This document shows, piece by piece, positions 1-9,460 of a stretch of DNA of 45,864 nt (position 1 is the first letter of the stretch; each line of letters opens with the position of its first letter). The notes beneath the pieces were generated by a model, which worked only from the letters and a program-made list of their open reading frames with translations, had not been told where the DNA came from and made no database searches. The translations under genes and the position numbers were made by a program. The stretch spans positions 1 through 45,864 of the forward strand of contig CASWVG010000017.1 in NCBI GenBank assembly GCA_949472775.1, in the 5' to 3' direction. The DNA is from an uncultured Lachnospiraceae bacterium (GTDB taxonomy: Bacteria > Bacillota > Clostridia > Lachnospirales > Lachnospiraceae).

Positions 1-1205
1 TTCTGGTCCGCCGTGTTCATGGTCGCCAGAATATACATATTGGAGGGGATCCTTATCATATGTTTCTCATCACCGTATACTTTTTCCGCAACCTCACAAT
101 TGTAAATACCATATTTGCTTTCGCCGACTTCTTCGGCAGGAAACTCATCCTCTTCCTTCCTGTCAAGCAGCTGGAATACCTCGCCAAAAATGGCGGGCGC
201 GTTACCACGGTTTAACTCTTCAATGACAAGGTAATAGTAATGCGCAGGGTCTTTCTTCGCTTTCCTTAACATTTTGGTGAACGGTCCCGGAGTAAATTCA
301 TATCTCAGCTTGTCCTCGTTCTTCTCATTTTTTTCTACTTTCGGCAGTATCTGACCGACAAAATCAGAATACATGTAATCGGGGTGAAACACGACCCGCT
401 CCATATAATCGGGATGAGAACAATATTTTGTTTTGATCTCATGGCTCTTCCCCGCCCCCGGAACACCGTAGAAAAGAATATTTTCGGCTCCTGTCAGCCG
501 AGCTCTGGACGCCTCCGGTTCATCCTCTGACGCATGCGCATCAGAAACTGAAATACCATCCAGATTTTTATGAAAATCATTTATTTCAAACAAGCTTTTT
601 AGATCAACCCTTGTGTTTGTTGGCAGCTTATAAAACTTGTTATTCAGCTTTGAAAGCGAGTACTCCCCTTTTGACTCATCCGCCGCCTTCACCCCAAAAC
701 AATCGTAGGACAGTTTTTCTTTATGCTTCAGCAGCACCAGGTAATCTCTGGTGTGCAACAGTTTTCTGAATGTAACAAAGTCCCTGTCATCGACAGTAGT
801 AAGCGATAGCTGTACCTGATCCGCCTGCTCCTTTCTGCGGCTTCTCACGATACTTGCACGGACGCATTTGCTTCCATTTTCATCAAATACAACGTCGACA
901 CCTGCATCCCCCGCCAGATCGGATACGTTACGCTGGTAAATATAAAGGGGAATCTGCATAATAAAGTACTTTTTCAACTGCTCATCTCTGTCTCCATAGT
1001 CACACCCGAAATAGCCGTCCGCCCTTAAATGCGGAAACATGTCCATCTGCTCGCCGGATATCGCAATATGCGTCTGGTTCGTCGTCCTTCCCTCATCCAG
1101 GGTATTGGATGCTTCAAGTCTCTTGACTATAATTCCATCATAGTCTTTGAATCTGCATTCCGGAATCACCTGACCAATGATTTTTTTAGCTTCTTTAAAA
1201 TCCAT
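1..1205 (-). CDS. McrB-like AAA+ GTPase, restriction subunit (partial, runs off left edge)
   Basis: I translated this frame directly; 401 residues are present and the C-terminus lies outside the window. Residues 1-220 form an N-terminal region that would be expected to bind DNA. The AAA+ module follows: Walker A GVPGAGKS at 247-254, the Walker B stretch LVIEELNRGN around 326-335, and MNTAD at 396-400. The last two are characteristic of McrB-type GTPases. The ATG shares one base with the TGA stop of the upstream methyltransferase, so the genes are translationally coupled. Family knowledge: next to two m5C methyltransferases, an McrB-like protein is the R1 motor subunit of LlaJI/BsuMI-type systems and pairs with an McrC-like nuclease. 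That partner is expected just left of the window. The McrB family call is firm; assignment to a methylation-blocked rather than a methyl-dependent system is inference from the neighbours. Confidence 0.9.
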   Translation of the reverse strand, partial: MDFKEAKKIIGQVIPECRFKDYDGIIVKRLEASNTLDEGRTTNQTHIAISGEQMDMFPHLRADGYFGCDYGDRDEQLKKYFIMQIPLYIYQRNVSDLAGDAGVDVVFDENGSKCVRASIVRSRRKEQADQVQLSLTTVDDRDFVTFRKLLHTRDYLVLLKHKEKLSYDCFGVKAADESKGEYSLSKLNNKFYKLPTNTRVDLKSLFEINDFHKNLDGISVSDAHASEDEPEASRARLTGAENILFYGVPGAGKSHEIKTKYCSHPDYMERVVFHPDYMYSDFVGQILPKVEKNEKNEDKLRYEFTPGPFTKMLRKAKKDPAHYYYLVIEELNRGNAPAIFGEVFQLLDRKEEDEFPAEEVGESKYGIYNCEVAEKVYGDEKHMIRIPSNMYILATMNTADQ

Positions 1206-2638
1206 CAGACATTACCGCCTTTCATATAGCGTTTTATCACCTGTGCAATCGCTCTTCCCAGAAGCGGTGGAACAGAGTTCCCTATCTGCATATATGTTTT
1301 TGTGTAGGCTCCCCTGAAAAAATAATCATCCGGATACGACTGCGCCCTCGCCGCCTCCCGCGGCGTGAGTCCCCTTGCCTGCGTAGGATGAATATACATA
1401 TTACAGTCAAATTTCATATGCGCTGTTATGGTCTTACACACTTTGTCGCTTTCCAATTTAAAATACTTATCCTTAAAAATACCATTTCTCCTCGCATACG
1501 GCATAATATCCGCAATTTTGGGATCATCCGATCGGTCACCCTGATTCATGCGGCCAAAAATTTCTATATCCCTGTCATTGTTATATCTCGCCTTATGATT
1601 TGATACAACCGTCACAGTCCGGTCCTGATTGATATAGGAGAGATACGCATTCGTATCCATGATTTCGTTTTTTTCGATTTTATAACCGCTTTCCGGAGAG
1701 CCGGCCTCCGTCGCGTTCTTTACCCGGGAAGCTTTCAGCGGTCTCAGCGCAGACAGCGCGTCCCCCAGTGTATATTCCGAAATCCCTTTGCTCAGCTCGA
1801 ATATTTCCCTGAAAATCTGTTCATTGTCAACACCAACACAATTCCCGATGTATATCAGTCTTTCCCTGTTCTGTGGCACCCCGAAGTCTTTCGCGTTCAG
1901 CACGCGGTACTCCACCTTATAGCCAATCTTAAGGAAGTCTTCCTTGACCTGTTCCGCCACAGGCAGCATTCCTTTCACATTTTCCATGACAAAAAACCGG
2001 GGGTTCGCTTCTTTCACGGCTTCGACATAACTGCGATACAGGTAATTTCTGGGGTCGTCTATCAGACGCTGCCTGTTAGCCATGCTAAACCCCTGGCACG
2101 GCGGTCCTCCAACCACAATATCAATGTTTCGTCCGCCCAGCAGCTCGTTCAGATTTTTCACCACATCCTTAATGTCGCCCAGTACGATATGATCTCTGGG
2201 TGTCTCCGGGTGGTTGTGCGCGTATGTGTCCACACAGCAGTCCTGGATATCATTGGCGAGACTTGTTACAAAACCTTCCTGCGAAAACCCCAGTGACAGC
2301 CCGCCCGCTCCGCAGAACAGGTCGATCATCTTCAGGGAACTGTCATCCACGCTCTTTCTGGCGTTCTCTATGTAAGTGTTACAGTACTTGCAAACCGGAC
2401 ATTTTTCACAGCGTTGCTCCGTCTCATTACAGATAACAGACAATCTCTCAAAGGCTCCCCTTAGCGCACTGTCGGTTTTTATATCCGTCTGATATAATTG
2501 CGCTCTCGCTCTGAGAAATTCTTCTTCTACCTCTTTTGTGACGCGAGCCAGACACACGTCAACGGATGTCTGTTTCCCATCTTCGGTACCGGCTTGCGCA
2601 AATGCTATGAATTCTCCTTTGTCGTCTCTGTATTCCAT
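1205..2638 (-). CDS. DNA (cytosine-5)-methyltransferase M2 with N-terminal Cys-cluster domain
   Basis: A 477-residue m5C methyltransferase that transfers methyl from SAM to cytosine C5. Canonical motifs are in order: I DLFCGAGG (about 106-113), IV GGPPCQGFS with catalytic Cys171, VI MENVKG, VIII PQNRERLIY, IX RGLTPREAARAQ and X QIGNSVPP. Unusually, about 100 residues precede motif I. They hold Cys70, 77, 80, 83 and 86, which fits the C-x6-C-x2-C-x5-C spacing of endonuclease III-type [4Fe-4S] loops plus one extra Cys. The gene starts one base after the stop of the first methyltransferase and overlaps the McrB-like gene by one base, so the three form an operon. Two methyltransferases are typical of systems with an asymmetric site, one enzyme per strand; that role is inferred. 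Confidence 0.93.
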   Translation of the reverse strand: MEYRDDKGEFIAFAQAGTEDGKQTSVDVCLARVTKEVEEEFLRARAQLYQTDIKTDSALRGAFERLSVICNETEQRCEKCPVCKYCNTYIENARKSVDDSSLKMIDLFCGAGGLSLGFSQEGFVTSLANDIQDCCVDTYAHNHPETPRDHIVLGDIKDVVKNLNELLGGRNIDIVVGGPPCQGFSMANRQRLIDDPRNYLYRSYVEAVKEANPRFFVMENVKGMLPVAEQVKEDFLKIGYKVEYRVLNAKDFGVPQNRERLIYIGNCVGVDNEQIFREIFELSKGISEYTLGDALSALRPLKASRVKNATEAGSPESGYKIEKNEIMDTNAYLSYINQDRTVTVVSNHKARYNNDRDIEIFGRMNQGDRSDDPKIADIMPYARRNGIFKDKYFKLESDKVCKTITAHMKFDCNMYIHPTQARGLTPREAARAQSYPDDYFFRGAYTKTYMQIGNSVPPLLGRAIAQVIKRYMKGGNV

Positions 2639-2639
2639 G

Positions 2640-3575
2640 TCAATCTACCCACTCTCCAAGTTCTTTTAACGTGTCCTTTACGGATTGGGCGACGGCTCTC
2701 GATACATTCACCGTAACTGCGTTGCCAAACTGCTTGTATGCCTGACAGTCAGAGACCGGTATCACAAACGAATCATCAAATCCCTGCAGCCTTGCACACT
2801 CTCTCGGTGTAAGTCTTCTGATTCTCCCATTCTGTGTCACATAATTGTCCTGACATGCTCTGTGCATTTTCGCCATGGTCGCACACAACGGTCTTGCAAT
2901 CTTTAAATCGATCTCTGATTTTGCCTGATATCCGCCTGTCCCGTTAGAGAGTATTGTAGGCAATATCCTGTCCGATAAATAGTACTTACTGTCCACATCA
3001 TGCTCAAGCAGGTCCTGTAAGGTTTTATGGAGTTCCTGCGTTTTTGGAAATATATAATTTACAGTCTGATTGTCAAAGCACACGATATAGGTTCTGTTTC
3101 TCGTCTGAGGCACCCCGAAATCCGCTGAGTTCAGAATATCCCTGAACACCTTATATCCCAGTACGTCCTGCAGCACGCGATGTATTTCTCCATAGGTTTC
3201 TCCATTCCTGTGCGTCGTCAGGGAACGTACGTTTTCCAGAATAATTACTTTCGGTTTCCTGCCTTTCTCTATTTTGTCACTGATGATTTCCGCAATTCTA
3301 AAAAATAATGTGCCCCTTGTATCCTCGAAACCCTTTTGCTGTCCCATCATACTGAATGGCTGACACGGAAACCCTCCGATCAGCACATCGCAATCCGGTA
3401 TGTCTTCCAGCGGTATTTCGTTGATATCGCCAGATACAATATGATCACCAAAATTGGCTTTGTACGTTTGCACCGCAAACTTATCAAAATCATTTGCCCA
3501 GATAATATCGTAGCCTGTATCCATAAAGCCTTTGTCAAGTCCGCCAAGTCCGCTGAAGAGCGATACAACCCTCAT
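2640..3575 (-). CDS. DNA (cytosine-5)-methyltransferase M1
   Basis: A 311-residue m5C methyltransferase of normal compact length. Motif I is FSGLGGLDKG at residues 7-16, motif IV is GGFPCQPFS with catalytic Cys71, motif VI is ENVRS at about 114-118, motif VIII is QTRNRTYIV, motif IX is RRLTPRECARLQGF and motif X is QFGNAVTV. The start is preceded by AAGGAG at 8-nt spacing. It is the first gene of the restriction-modification cluster and lies only 15 nt after the HAD phosphatase gene, so read-through from that gene is likely. It probably methylates one strand of the recognition site while M2 modifies the other. The specificity cannot be read from the sequence. Confidence 0.94.
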   Translation of the reverse strand: MRVVSLFSGLGGLDKGFMDTGYDIIWANDFDKFAVQTYKANFGDHIVSGDINEIPLEDIPDCDVLIGGFPCQPFSMMGQQKGFEDTRGTLFFRIAEIISDKIEKGRKPKVIILENVRSLTTHRNGETYGEIHRVLQDVLGYKVFRDILNSADFGVPQTRNRTYIVCFDNQTVNYIFPKTQELHKTLQDLLEHDVDSKYYLSDRILPTILSNGTGGYQAKSEIDLKIARPLCATMAKMHRACQDNYVTQNGRIRRLTPRECARLQGFDDSFVIPVSDCQAYKQFGNAVTVNVSRAVAQSVKDTLKELGEWVD

Positions 3576-3590
3576 TTGCCGTACTCCTTC

Positions 3591-4247
3591 TTATCCTTCA
3601 AAATATCCCTTCACCTCAAACAAATCCGCAAACACCGCCACACTTAAATCCCGCATCTCCTCTGTGGCCGGCATCAGATCCGGCACCATGATGGGACGCA
3701 TACCAGCGCTGTGCGCCGAGCGGATGCCATTATAAGAGTCCTCAATCGCATATGTATTTTGAGGCAAAGTACCCATGCGCTCACAGGTCATCAGATAAAT
3801 GTCCGGCGCAGGCTTGCTGTTTTTTAAGAGGTCACCACCCACCACCACCTGAAAATAGTCATAAAGCCCCGCCGCCTGCAGCTCCTGCGTGACAGCGGCA
3901 AGCCTCGTGGATGAAGCAAGTCCCAGAGGAACCTTGTTTTCCGATAAATATGTTAGCAGTTCCACCGCACCGGGTTTCAAAGGGATTCCCTCTGTGTCCG
4001 CAATCTCGTGGAACAGTGCGGAACTTTCCCCGCTAAATTTTTCAAAGGGAAAGTCTTTCCCATAATGCTCGTAAACGATTTCCTGCGTGCGCGCATTGTT
4101 CGTACCGATACACCGAACAAACACCTCCTGTATACCGGGGATGCCATGTCGTTCGCCAACCTTCTCCCAGCAGTCCAAAACCAGTCTTTCGGTGTCAAAA
4201 ATCGTGCCGTCCATATCAAAAATTACTGCCATGTCCACTTGCTTCAT
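3591..4247 (-). CDS. HAD-superfamily phosphatase/phosphoglucomutase-like hydrolase
   Basis: A 218-residue HAD hydrolase of the beta-phosphoglucomutase-like subgroup. Motif I is DMDGTIFDTE with nucleophile Asp11 and general acid Asp13, motif II is LASST, motif III is the Lys in NSKPAPDIY, and motif IV is IEDSYNGI. A helical cap domain lies between residues 16 and about 80. Family members dephosphorylate small phosphosugars or isomerise them; the substrate cannot be determined here. GAGGAG lies 6 nt before the ATG. The gene sits between the 846-residue membrane protein and the methyltransferases with short gaps on both sides (18 and 15 nt), so it may be cotranscribed with both. There is no obvious functional link to restriction. 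Confidence 0.9.
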   Translation of the reverse strand: MKQVDMAVIFDMDGTIFDTERLVLDCWEKVGERHGIPGIQEVFVRCIGTNNARTQEIVYEHYGKDFPFEKFSGESSALFHEIADTEGIPLKPGAVELLTYLSENKVPLGLASSTRLAAVTQELQAAGLYDYFQVVVGGDLLKNSKPAPDIYLMTCERMGTLPQNTYAIEDSYNGIRSAHSAGMRPIMVPDLMPATEEMRDLSVAVFADLFEVKGYFEG

Positions 4248-4265
4248 ACAAGTCTCCTCTTCTCT

Positions 4266-6806
4266 CTACTCTTTTCTGATATAGGAGATGAACTGATTTC
4301 CGTTTTCCTCCAGCCACTCCTTAGAATCGTTCATGCCCCGTTTTTCCAGCGTTCCCGTTACCGGGTCCATCACCACAATGTTCAGGTCGTTGAAGCCTGT
4401 AATCAGCACCGCGTTGCCGTCCTCCAGTGTGGCGAGCACCGGAATATCCTTATTCACGTAATACAGCACCGCGTCCAGACTGCATCCGGACAAATCCAGT
4501 ATCGTGCAATTCTGCAGATCGCCTGCCAGAATATCCATCACGGTGTCTCCCTGATTCAGCCGCGTCTGGGTGTTTCTGGAAATTCCTTCATATCTTAAAA
4601 TCGTATCAAGACAGACCGCAAGCGAACCCGCAGACTCCGTCACCTCGTCCTCGGTGATCGCCATAATCTGGTTGCGGGTGCTTCTTGTTTCCCTGCGCCA
4701 TACATAATCCCCGTCGTCGTCCACCACCACGCCTGCCACGCGGTACGCCAGTTCTACCGCCCTGCCGGGATTGACATAGAGATTTTCGATTCCGTTCTTC
4801 CCATACACATAGAAAAATTCTTCCGAAGGTCCGTCTCCCAGTTCACCCACTGAACGGTTCCCCTCAAACAGGATTTCTTTGGGTGTCAGATGTTTCAGCC
4901 CTTTGGCATCTATCTCGTTCTTCACCGTAATCTGGCAGATGGTTTCATAGGTTTCGGTAATCACAAAGTTCAGCACATTATTGCCGGTTTTCACTTCCTC
5001 CGTATTCATAATCTGATCGTCGAGAGCTGGCACATAGCTTTCGCTCTCCTCATCATATATGACTCTGGAAAGTGTCAGTTGGTTTTCCGCAATCTCACTG
5101 TCTACCACATACACATTTTCCTTCTGATAAGTCTTTAAAACGCTGCCATCGTCACTCTGTATTTTCAGACAGTACATGGGGAAGGTCGTAATGCCCGTCC
5201 TGCTCTCCCGGACATCCCGCTTTCTGGCAAGCCCGTAAATCAGATCTTCCTCCATAAATCCCACGACTGAAATATATTCGTCCATCCCCGCCTTGATCTT
5301 CGTCTGTTTCTGGGTATTCAGATTCATCAGCGTCAGCTCGCTGGCTGTGTAAAGGTCGCTGCCCTCCTGCCAGACGAGCATTTTATTGGAGTCCGACACA
5401 TGATAGCCGCCCTCTTTCAGTCCCGTCACCACCGTCCCAATCGAGAGGGTACGGACATCCACCGCATAAACGCTGCCGTCAAGCATAAAGTAGTAAATGC
5501 CTGTCCTGCTCAGATAGGAAAGCTCCTCAATATCTGTTTTTAAAAGCTCATAAGACTTGTCGTAAGGGATATAAGCCATCTCCTCCACAGTATTCGTCAT
5601 ACTGCTATAGGTATAGAGTGTCACACCCACACAGCCCTCATGACGCCCCCTGTTCATATAACCATAGACCAGAAACAGAATATTCCCCGTCTCGTCCACC
5701 GTCAGCACCCGGATGTCATGTTTGTCATAAGCGCTTCTTTCATCAAGCAGTTCTTCTGTATTGCCATAAAAGCTGAAAAGTCTGGCCATCTTATTATCTG
5801 TCACATTATAACTGTAAAGCTTATCCGCCACAGTAAAGGCAAAAACGTTGCCGCCGTCACTCTCCTTTAGCGTCACCTTTTCCCCTGTAATCCCCAGCAC
5901 AATCTTGTCATTGATATAAACGTCGGATTCCTCGTCAAAAATCTGCTCCATGGTTCTCTCAAAATCGAGCAGGTACATACGGTCCGGCGTGTAACGGATT
6001 CTGTAATATTCGCTTATTCTATAATAACTTGTCCTCTTCCCATTTCTGATATTCACCAGATATTCCAGATTAAAGGATCCTGTGTGCTCCGTAAGTTCCC
6101 TTATCATAATGCGTGGATCCGTCACCCTTTTTACCGGAAGATCCCCCCACGTCACCTGATTAAAACTGGAATGAATCGTCACCTTATGGAACGTGGTATT
6201 GTCACCCTCCGAGTTGGATTCCAGATACTTCGTCAATTCCGCCGCCGCTTCCTTGTTGAATGTGCGTTCGTGGAAATCAATGATATAGTCCAGCTTTTCA
6301 CGGACATGGAGCGATTCGCTCAGAATAATTCTGGAATAATATCTGACCGGCGTACTATTTTCTGGTGTAATGAGAAAAACCAGCATATATTCGATGTCAT
6401 TCTCTATCAGATCCTTCAGCGTGATCGAAAAGGAAATCTCGTCCTCTTCCCTTTCATATTCTTCCACCGGGGTGCTCTCCACAAGCCGCTCCCCGTCCAG
6501 ACTTCTCACCTCGAAAGCAATGGCGTCAATTCCCCGCCCGTAAGTATTCATCCTTACATCTATTTTTCTGTCCTCACCGATGGGCTGGAGGTTGTCCCGC
6601 AGATAGGCACACTCCATACTCTGGGCATAACCATGCAGACTCCCTACCCTGTACGCGCCCACATACATGGACAGCACAGGGTAAGTCGCCTCACCCATTT
6701 CGGTCGTCATATCCGTATTTCCCTGATTCATTACCCTGCTCAGGATCATCAGTGCAAACGCAAATATACATCCAAGCAGAACGCCCTTTATTATTGCTCT
6801 CTTCAT
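4266..6806 (-). CDS. Membrane-anchored extracellular protein with degenerate C39-like peptidase domain
   Basis: 846 residues. An N-terminal membrane segment (about 8-27) has no obvious cleavage site, so the protein is probably anchored with its bulk outside the cell. Residues from about 300 to 650 contain recurring short beta-rich segments (for example SVYAVDVRTL and DLYTASELTLMNL) that suggest a beta-propeller. The last 120 residues have the layout of a C39-like papain-fold peptidase. The position of the catalytic Cys reads AGSLAVCLDTILRYEG, the His position reads DGNAVLITGF, and only the following DP (VVMDPVTG) is kept. Cys and His both appear to be replaced, so I read it as a binding domain rather than a protease. 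It follows a small unknown gene by 18 nt. Function unknown. Confidence 0.75.
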   Translation of the reverse strand: MKRAIIKGVLLGCIFAFALMILSRVMNQGNTDMTTEMGEATYPVLSMYVGAYRVGSLHGYAQSMECAYLRDNLQPIGEDRKIDVRMNTYGRGIDAIAFEVRSLDGERLVESTPVEEYEREEDEISFSITLKDLIENDIEYMLVFLITPENSTPVRYYSRIILSESLHVREKLDYIIDFHERTFNKEAAAELTKYLESNSEGDNTTFHKVTIHSSFNQVTWGDLPVKRVTDPRIMIRELTEHTGSFNLEYLVNIRNGKRTSYYRISEYYRIRYTPDRMYLLDFERTMEQIFDEESDVYINDKIVLGITGEKVTLKESDGGNVFAFTVADKLYSYNVTDNKMARLFSFYGNTEELLDERSAYDKHDIRVLTVDETGNILFLVYGYMNRGRHEGCVGVTLYTYSSMTNTVEEMAYIPYDKSYELLKTDIEELSYLSRTGIYYFMLDGSVYAVDVRTLSIGTVVTGLKEGGYHVSDSNKMLVWQEGSDLYTASELTLMNLNTQKQTKIKAGMDEYISVVGFMEEDLIYGLARKRDVRESRTGITTFPMYCLKIQSDDGSVLKTYQKENVYVVDSEIAENQLTLSRVIYDEESESYVPALDDQIMNTEEVKTGNNVLNFVITETYETICQITVKNEIDAKGLKHLTPKEILFEGNRSVGELGDGPSEEFFYVYGKNGIENLYVNPGRAVELAYRVAGVVVDDDGDYVWRRETRSTRNQIMAITEDEVTESAGSLAVCLDTILRYEGISRNTQTRLNQGDTVMDILAGDLQNCTILDLSGCSLDAVLYYVNKDIPVLATLEDGNAVLITGFNDLNIVVMDPVTGTLEKRGMNDSKEWLEENGNQFISYIRKE

Positions 6807-6824
6807 GTAATCTCAATTCCCCGG

Positions 6825-7205
6825 TCAGAACTTTAAAATCCCGTTTTGATTCATATGGCGCTTTTTATAGATCTCACCGCACAAAAGCACCTGTACAAGT
6901 TCTGTAATCCGTTCCCAGTCCTGTTCCGGCTGCGGTGTCCCCGCTTTCTCAGCCTGCTTCAATTTATCCAGAACTACTTGTGTCAGCCGGTAAATCTGCC
7001 ACTTGTCAGGATATTCATCGTAAATCATACTACCTTCATAGTCTAACCGATCCAGAATCTCTGCAATCACTTTCTGGTATTTCTTCGCCTCAGCCGGATA
7101 CATCTCCTGCAGATATTCCAGATCCCGTGTCACCGTATCCTGCTCCTGGTAAAAGAGCGGCATCGGATACGCCATATAAAACGGTAAAATTCTTGATTGT
7201 CTCAT
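6825..7205 (-). CDS. Hypothetical protein, small, helical
   Basis: 126 residues, not recognised. It has no signal peptide or membrane segment. It starts with a short aromatic stretch (ILPFYMAYPMPLFY) and continues as mainly helical, charged sequence with no known motif. GGTGAG lies 3 nt before the ATG, and a plausible promoter is about 35 nt upstream. The stop is 18 nt before the start of the large membrane protein, so the two are very likely cotranscribed and may act together at the envelope. The call as a real gene rests on the ribosome site, the position at the head of the operon and the absence of a competing frame. Confidence 0.7.
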   Translation of the reverse strand: MRQSRILPFYMAYPMPLFYQEQDTVTRDLEYLQEMYPAEAKKYQKVIAEILDRLDYEGSMIYDEYPDKWQIYRLTQVVLDKLKQAEKAGTPQPEQDWERITELVQVLLCGEIYKKRHMNQNGILKF

Positions 7206-7237
7206 ACACTCACCATGATAATCAGTCGCTTTATTTT

Positions 7238-7266
7238 ATCATATGGTAAGACTACCGGAACGTGAA
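7238..7266 (-). promoter_or_regulatory. Candidate promoter for the 6825-7205 operon
   Basis: On the minus strand: TTCACG, a 17-nt spacer, then TATGAT, about 33 nt before the start of the 126-residue gene. The -35 matches the sigma-A consensus at only four positions, so confidence is moderate. Confidence 0.4.
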
Positions 7267-7303
7267 AATTTTATAACTGTCGTATCCCACTGCCGCTAAA
7301 TCC

Positions 7304-9274
7304 CTATTTATTTAAAAGCCTGAAGCTTCCCACAAGCTGCTGGAGCATCGCTGCCTGACTGGATAATTCCTGACTGGTGGCCGCGCTTTCCTCCGCGGTC
7401 GCGGAGTTATTCTGCACCACGCCGGATATCTGCCCGATACCTAAGGCAACCTGCTCAATTGCATCCGTCTGCTCCTCCACGCCTTTTGTCACCTGCTCCA
7501 TCTGTTCTACCGCCTCGCCTGCCATCTTTGCCGCGGCAGTCACCGAATCGGTCACCTTCCCCACAACAAGGCTTCCACTCCCGACCGCTTTTACAGATCG
7601 CTCAATCAGCTCCTTGGTCGCTTTCGCCGCCTGATCCGACTTGATCGCCAGCTCCCTCACTTCTTCTGCAACCACAGCGAATCCCTTTCCGCTCGTCCCG
7701 GCGCGTGCCGCCTCCACCGCCGCATTGAGCGCCAGAATATTTGTCTGAAAAGCAATATTTTCAATGGTATCTATAATACGGCTGATTTCATCGGACGACT
7801 GCGTAATCTGACTCATCGCCTGATTCAGACTGTCTATATACGCGCTGCTCTCCTGGAGCTTTCCTCCTGCCTCACCCACAACGTCTTTTGCCTGTTCCGT
7901 CATCCGCGCAATTCCCTTTGCCTCCGTGCTCATATTTGAAATGGTTCCGGAGAGTTCTCCAACTGCGCTCGTCTGCTCCACCGCGCCCTGGGACAAAACC
8001 GCAGCAGTAGCTGCCACTTGATCCGATCCTGTCGAAACCTGCCCGGATGCAGAGACAATGCCTGCCATGGTCGCATTCAGTTTTTCGCTGATGACCCGCA
8101 GTGATTCCCACAAAACAGCAAAATCGCCTGGATAGGACTGCCCGGAAACCTCTCTGGTCAGATCCCCATCCGCTATCCCGCCGAGAATATTCTGCATTTC
8201 ATGTATAATCGAACCAAAATCATTGACAAGCTGCGCCGTGGAATCCGCCAGTATCCGCGTCTCGTCTTTACTCTTTACCTGTGGAACCGGGCTGCCCAGA
8301 TCCCCCTGTGAGAGCGCCTGGATCCGCTTCGTGCACTTGACAATGGGCATTACAATGGAATGACTGACTCTCATGGAAATGAGAATAATCACAATACATG
8401 CCACGGCACAGACTGCAGTCTGTATAAAGTTTCCGTACTCTGCCGGACGCATGAACTCATCCTCATCTACCGTCACTGCGATCGACCACCCATCTGTCCT
8501 CGCAATAGGCGCATAACTCTGAATATTGTTGGACTGATCCTCCGCGTAGTAGAACCGTTCCACACCAATTTCACCGAGCGTCATCTTCTTTTCGATTGCG
8601 GCTACCGTCTGAAGTCCTTCATCGCCAGGCGCCTGTGCCGCTTCCCGCATGACGTTTTCCCGGTTCAGCACCGCCTCTTGATCAACATAGGCAATCGTGG
8701 TGCCTTCTTTGTCCAGTATGTATGCCTCGCCTTCCTCTCCAATCTGCAGCCCTTCAATAATAGACTGTAAAATATCGGTATCGCACTGAAAGTAAAGTAC
8801 GCCTTTCACTGCATCACCTTCCCGGATCGGAGCGGCAACCATGAGATAGATATCTTCGCCGTCTATATAGGGGGTAGACATATAACTGTTCCCCTGCACA
8901 GCCGCCTGGAAAAAGGGTTCTCCGGAAATATCCACATCATGCACCACGTCATAACCGTCTGTATCGGCCATGCCGCCAAAGCGCATATAATAGGCATCTG
9001 TCCGTTCCTGAATAAACGCCTGCTTCTCTTCCGGTGAAACATTTTCATCCACAAGGGTCGGATTCGATGCCATTTCCGCTACTGTCAACGTATAATTAGA
9101 GATCATATTTTCCGCTGCCATAGCGGCAAGCTCTGCCGTTTCCAGCACGTTTTTTTCCAGTGCTGACGTAGTGGAATACCGGGTTACCATCGTACTCACA
9201 ATCCCTGCAACCATTGAGACACATACTGTTGCCAATACTACTATAGCAATAATTTTCGTCTGAATTTTCCGCAT
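7304..9274 (-). CDS. Methyl-accepting chemotaxis protein (dCache-type sensor)
   Basis: 656 residues with the full chemoreceptor layout. TM1 is at about 8-28. An extracellular double-Cache-like sensor spans about 35-280 and contains typical segments such as [16 protein letters not shown] and [19 protein letters not shown]2 is at about 285-305, a HAMP region follows ([15 protein letters not shown]...), and the C-terminal signalling hairpin carries the conserved core [20 protein letters not shown]. The latter binds CheA/CheW. There is no C-terminal CheR-tethering pentapeptide; the protein ends in FRLLNK. Cache sensors usually bind amino acids or small organic acids, but the ligand cannot be inferred here. 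It is a single gene between the atp terminator and the 6825 operon, with no che genes nearby. The ATG is preceded only by a weak purine stretch. Confidence 0.95.
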   Translation of the reverse strand: MRKIQTKIIAIVVLATVCVSMVAGIVSTMVTRYSTTSALEKNVLETAELAAMAAENMISNYTLTVAEMASNPTLVDENVSPEEKQAFIQERTDAYYMRFGGMADTDGYDVVHDVDISGEPFFQAAVQGNSYMSTPYIDGEDIYLMVAAPIREGDAVKGVLYFQCDTDILQSIIEGLQIGEEGEAYILDKEGTTIAYVDQEAVLNRENVMREAAQAPGDEGLQTVAAIEKKMTLGEIGVERFYYAEDQSNNIQSYAPIARTDGWSIAVTVDEDEFMRPAEYGNFIQTAVCAVACIVIILISMRVSHSIVMPIVKCTKRIQALSQGDLGSPVPQVKSKDETRILADSTAQLVNDFGSIIHEMQNILGGIADGDLTREVSGQSYPGDFAVLWESLRVISEKLNATMAGIVSASGQVSTGSDQVAATAAVLSQGAVEQTSAVGELSGTISNMSTEAKGIARMTEQAKDVVGEAGGKLQESSAYIDSLNQAMSQITQSSDEISRIIDTIENIAFQTNILALNAAVEAARAGTSGKGFAVVAEEVRELAIKSDQAAKATKELIERSVKAVGSGSLVVGKVTDSVTAAAKMAGEAVEQMEQVTKGVEEQTDAIEQVALGIGQISGVVQNNSATAEESAATSQELSSQAAMLQQLVGSFRLLNK

Positions 9275-9424
9275 TTTCCGTCCCCGGGCGCTTCAAATAC
9301 CGAGCCCTCTCTCCCTTCCCATTCGTCTGTTCCTAATCGAGCAGGGACGATTTTCTCCCTGCCCGCCACGCGGTCCGCATGCTGTGAAACAGCAGATTTC
9401 CTCATGTGAACCTGTGTATAAACA

Positions 9425-9448
9425 GGGGAACGGATCAATCCGTTCCCC
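9425..9448 (-). terminator. Terminator of the atp operon
   Basis: A perfect inverted repeat of 11 bp (GGGGAACGGAT and its complement) with a 2-nt centre starts 12 nt after the atpC stop. A short T-containing stretch (TGTTTATA) follows on the minus strand. The T-tract is modest but the stem is very stable. Confidence 0.8.
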
Positions 9449-9460
9449 CATAGTACCAAG

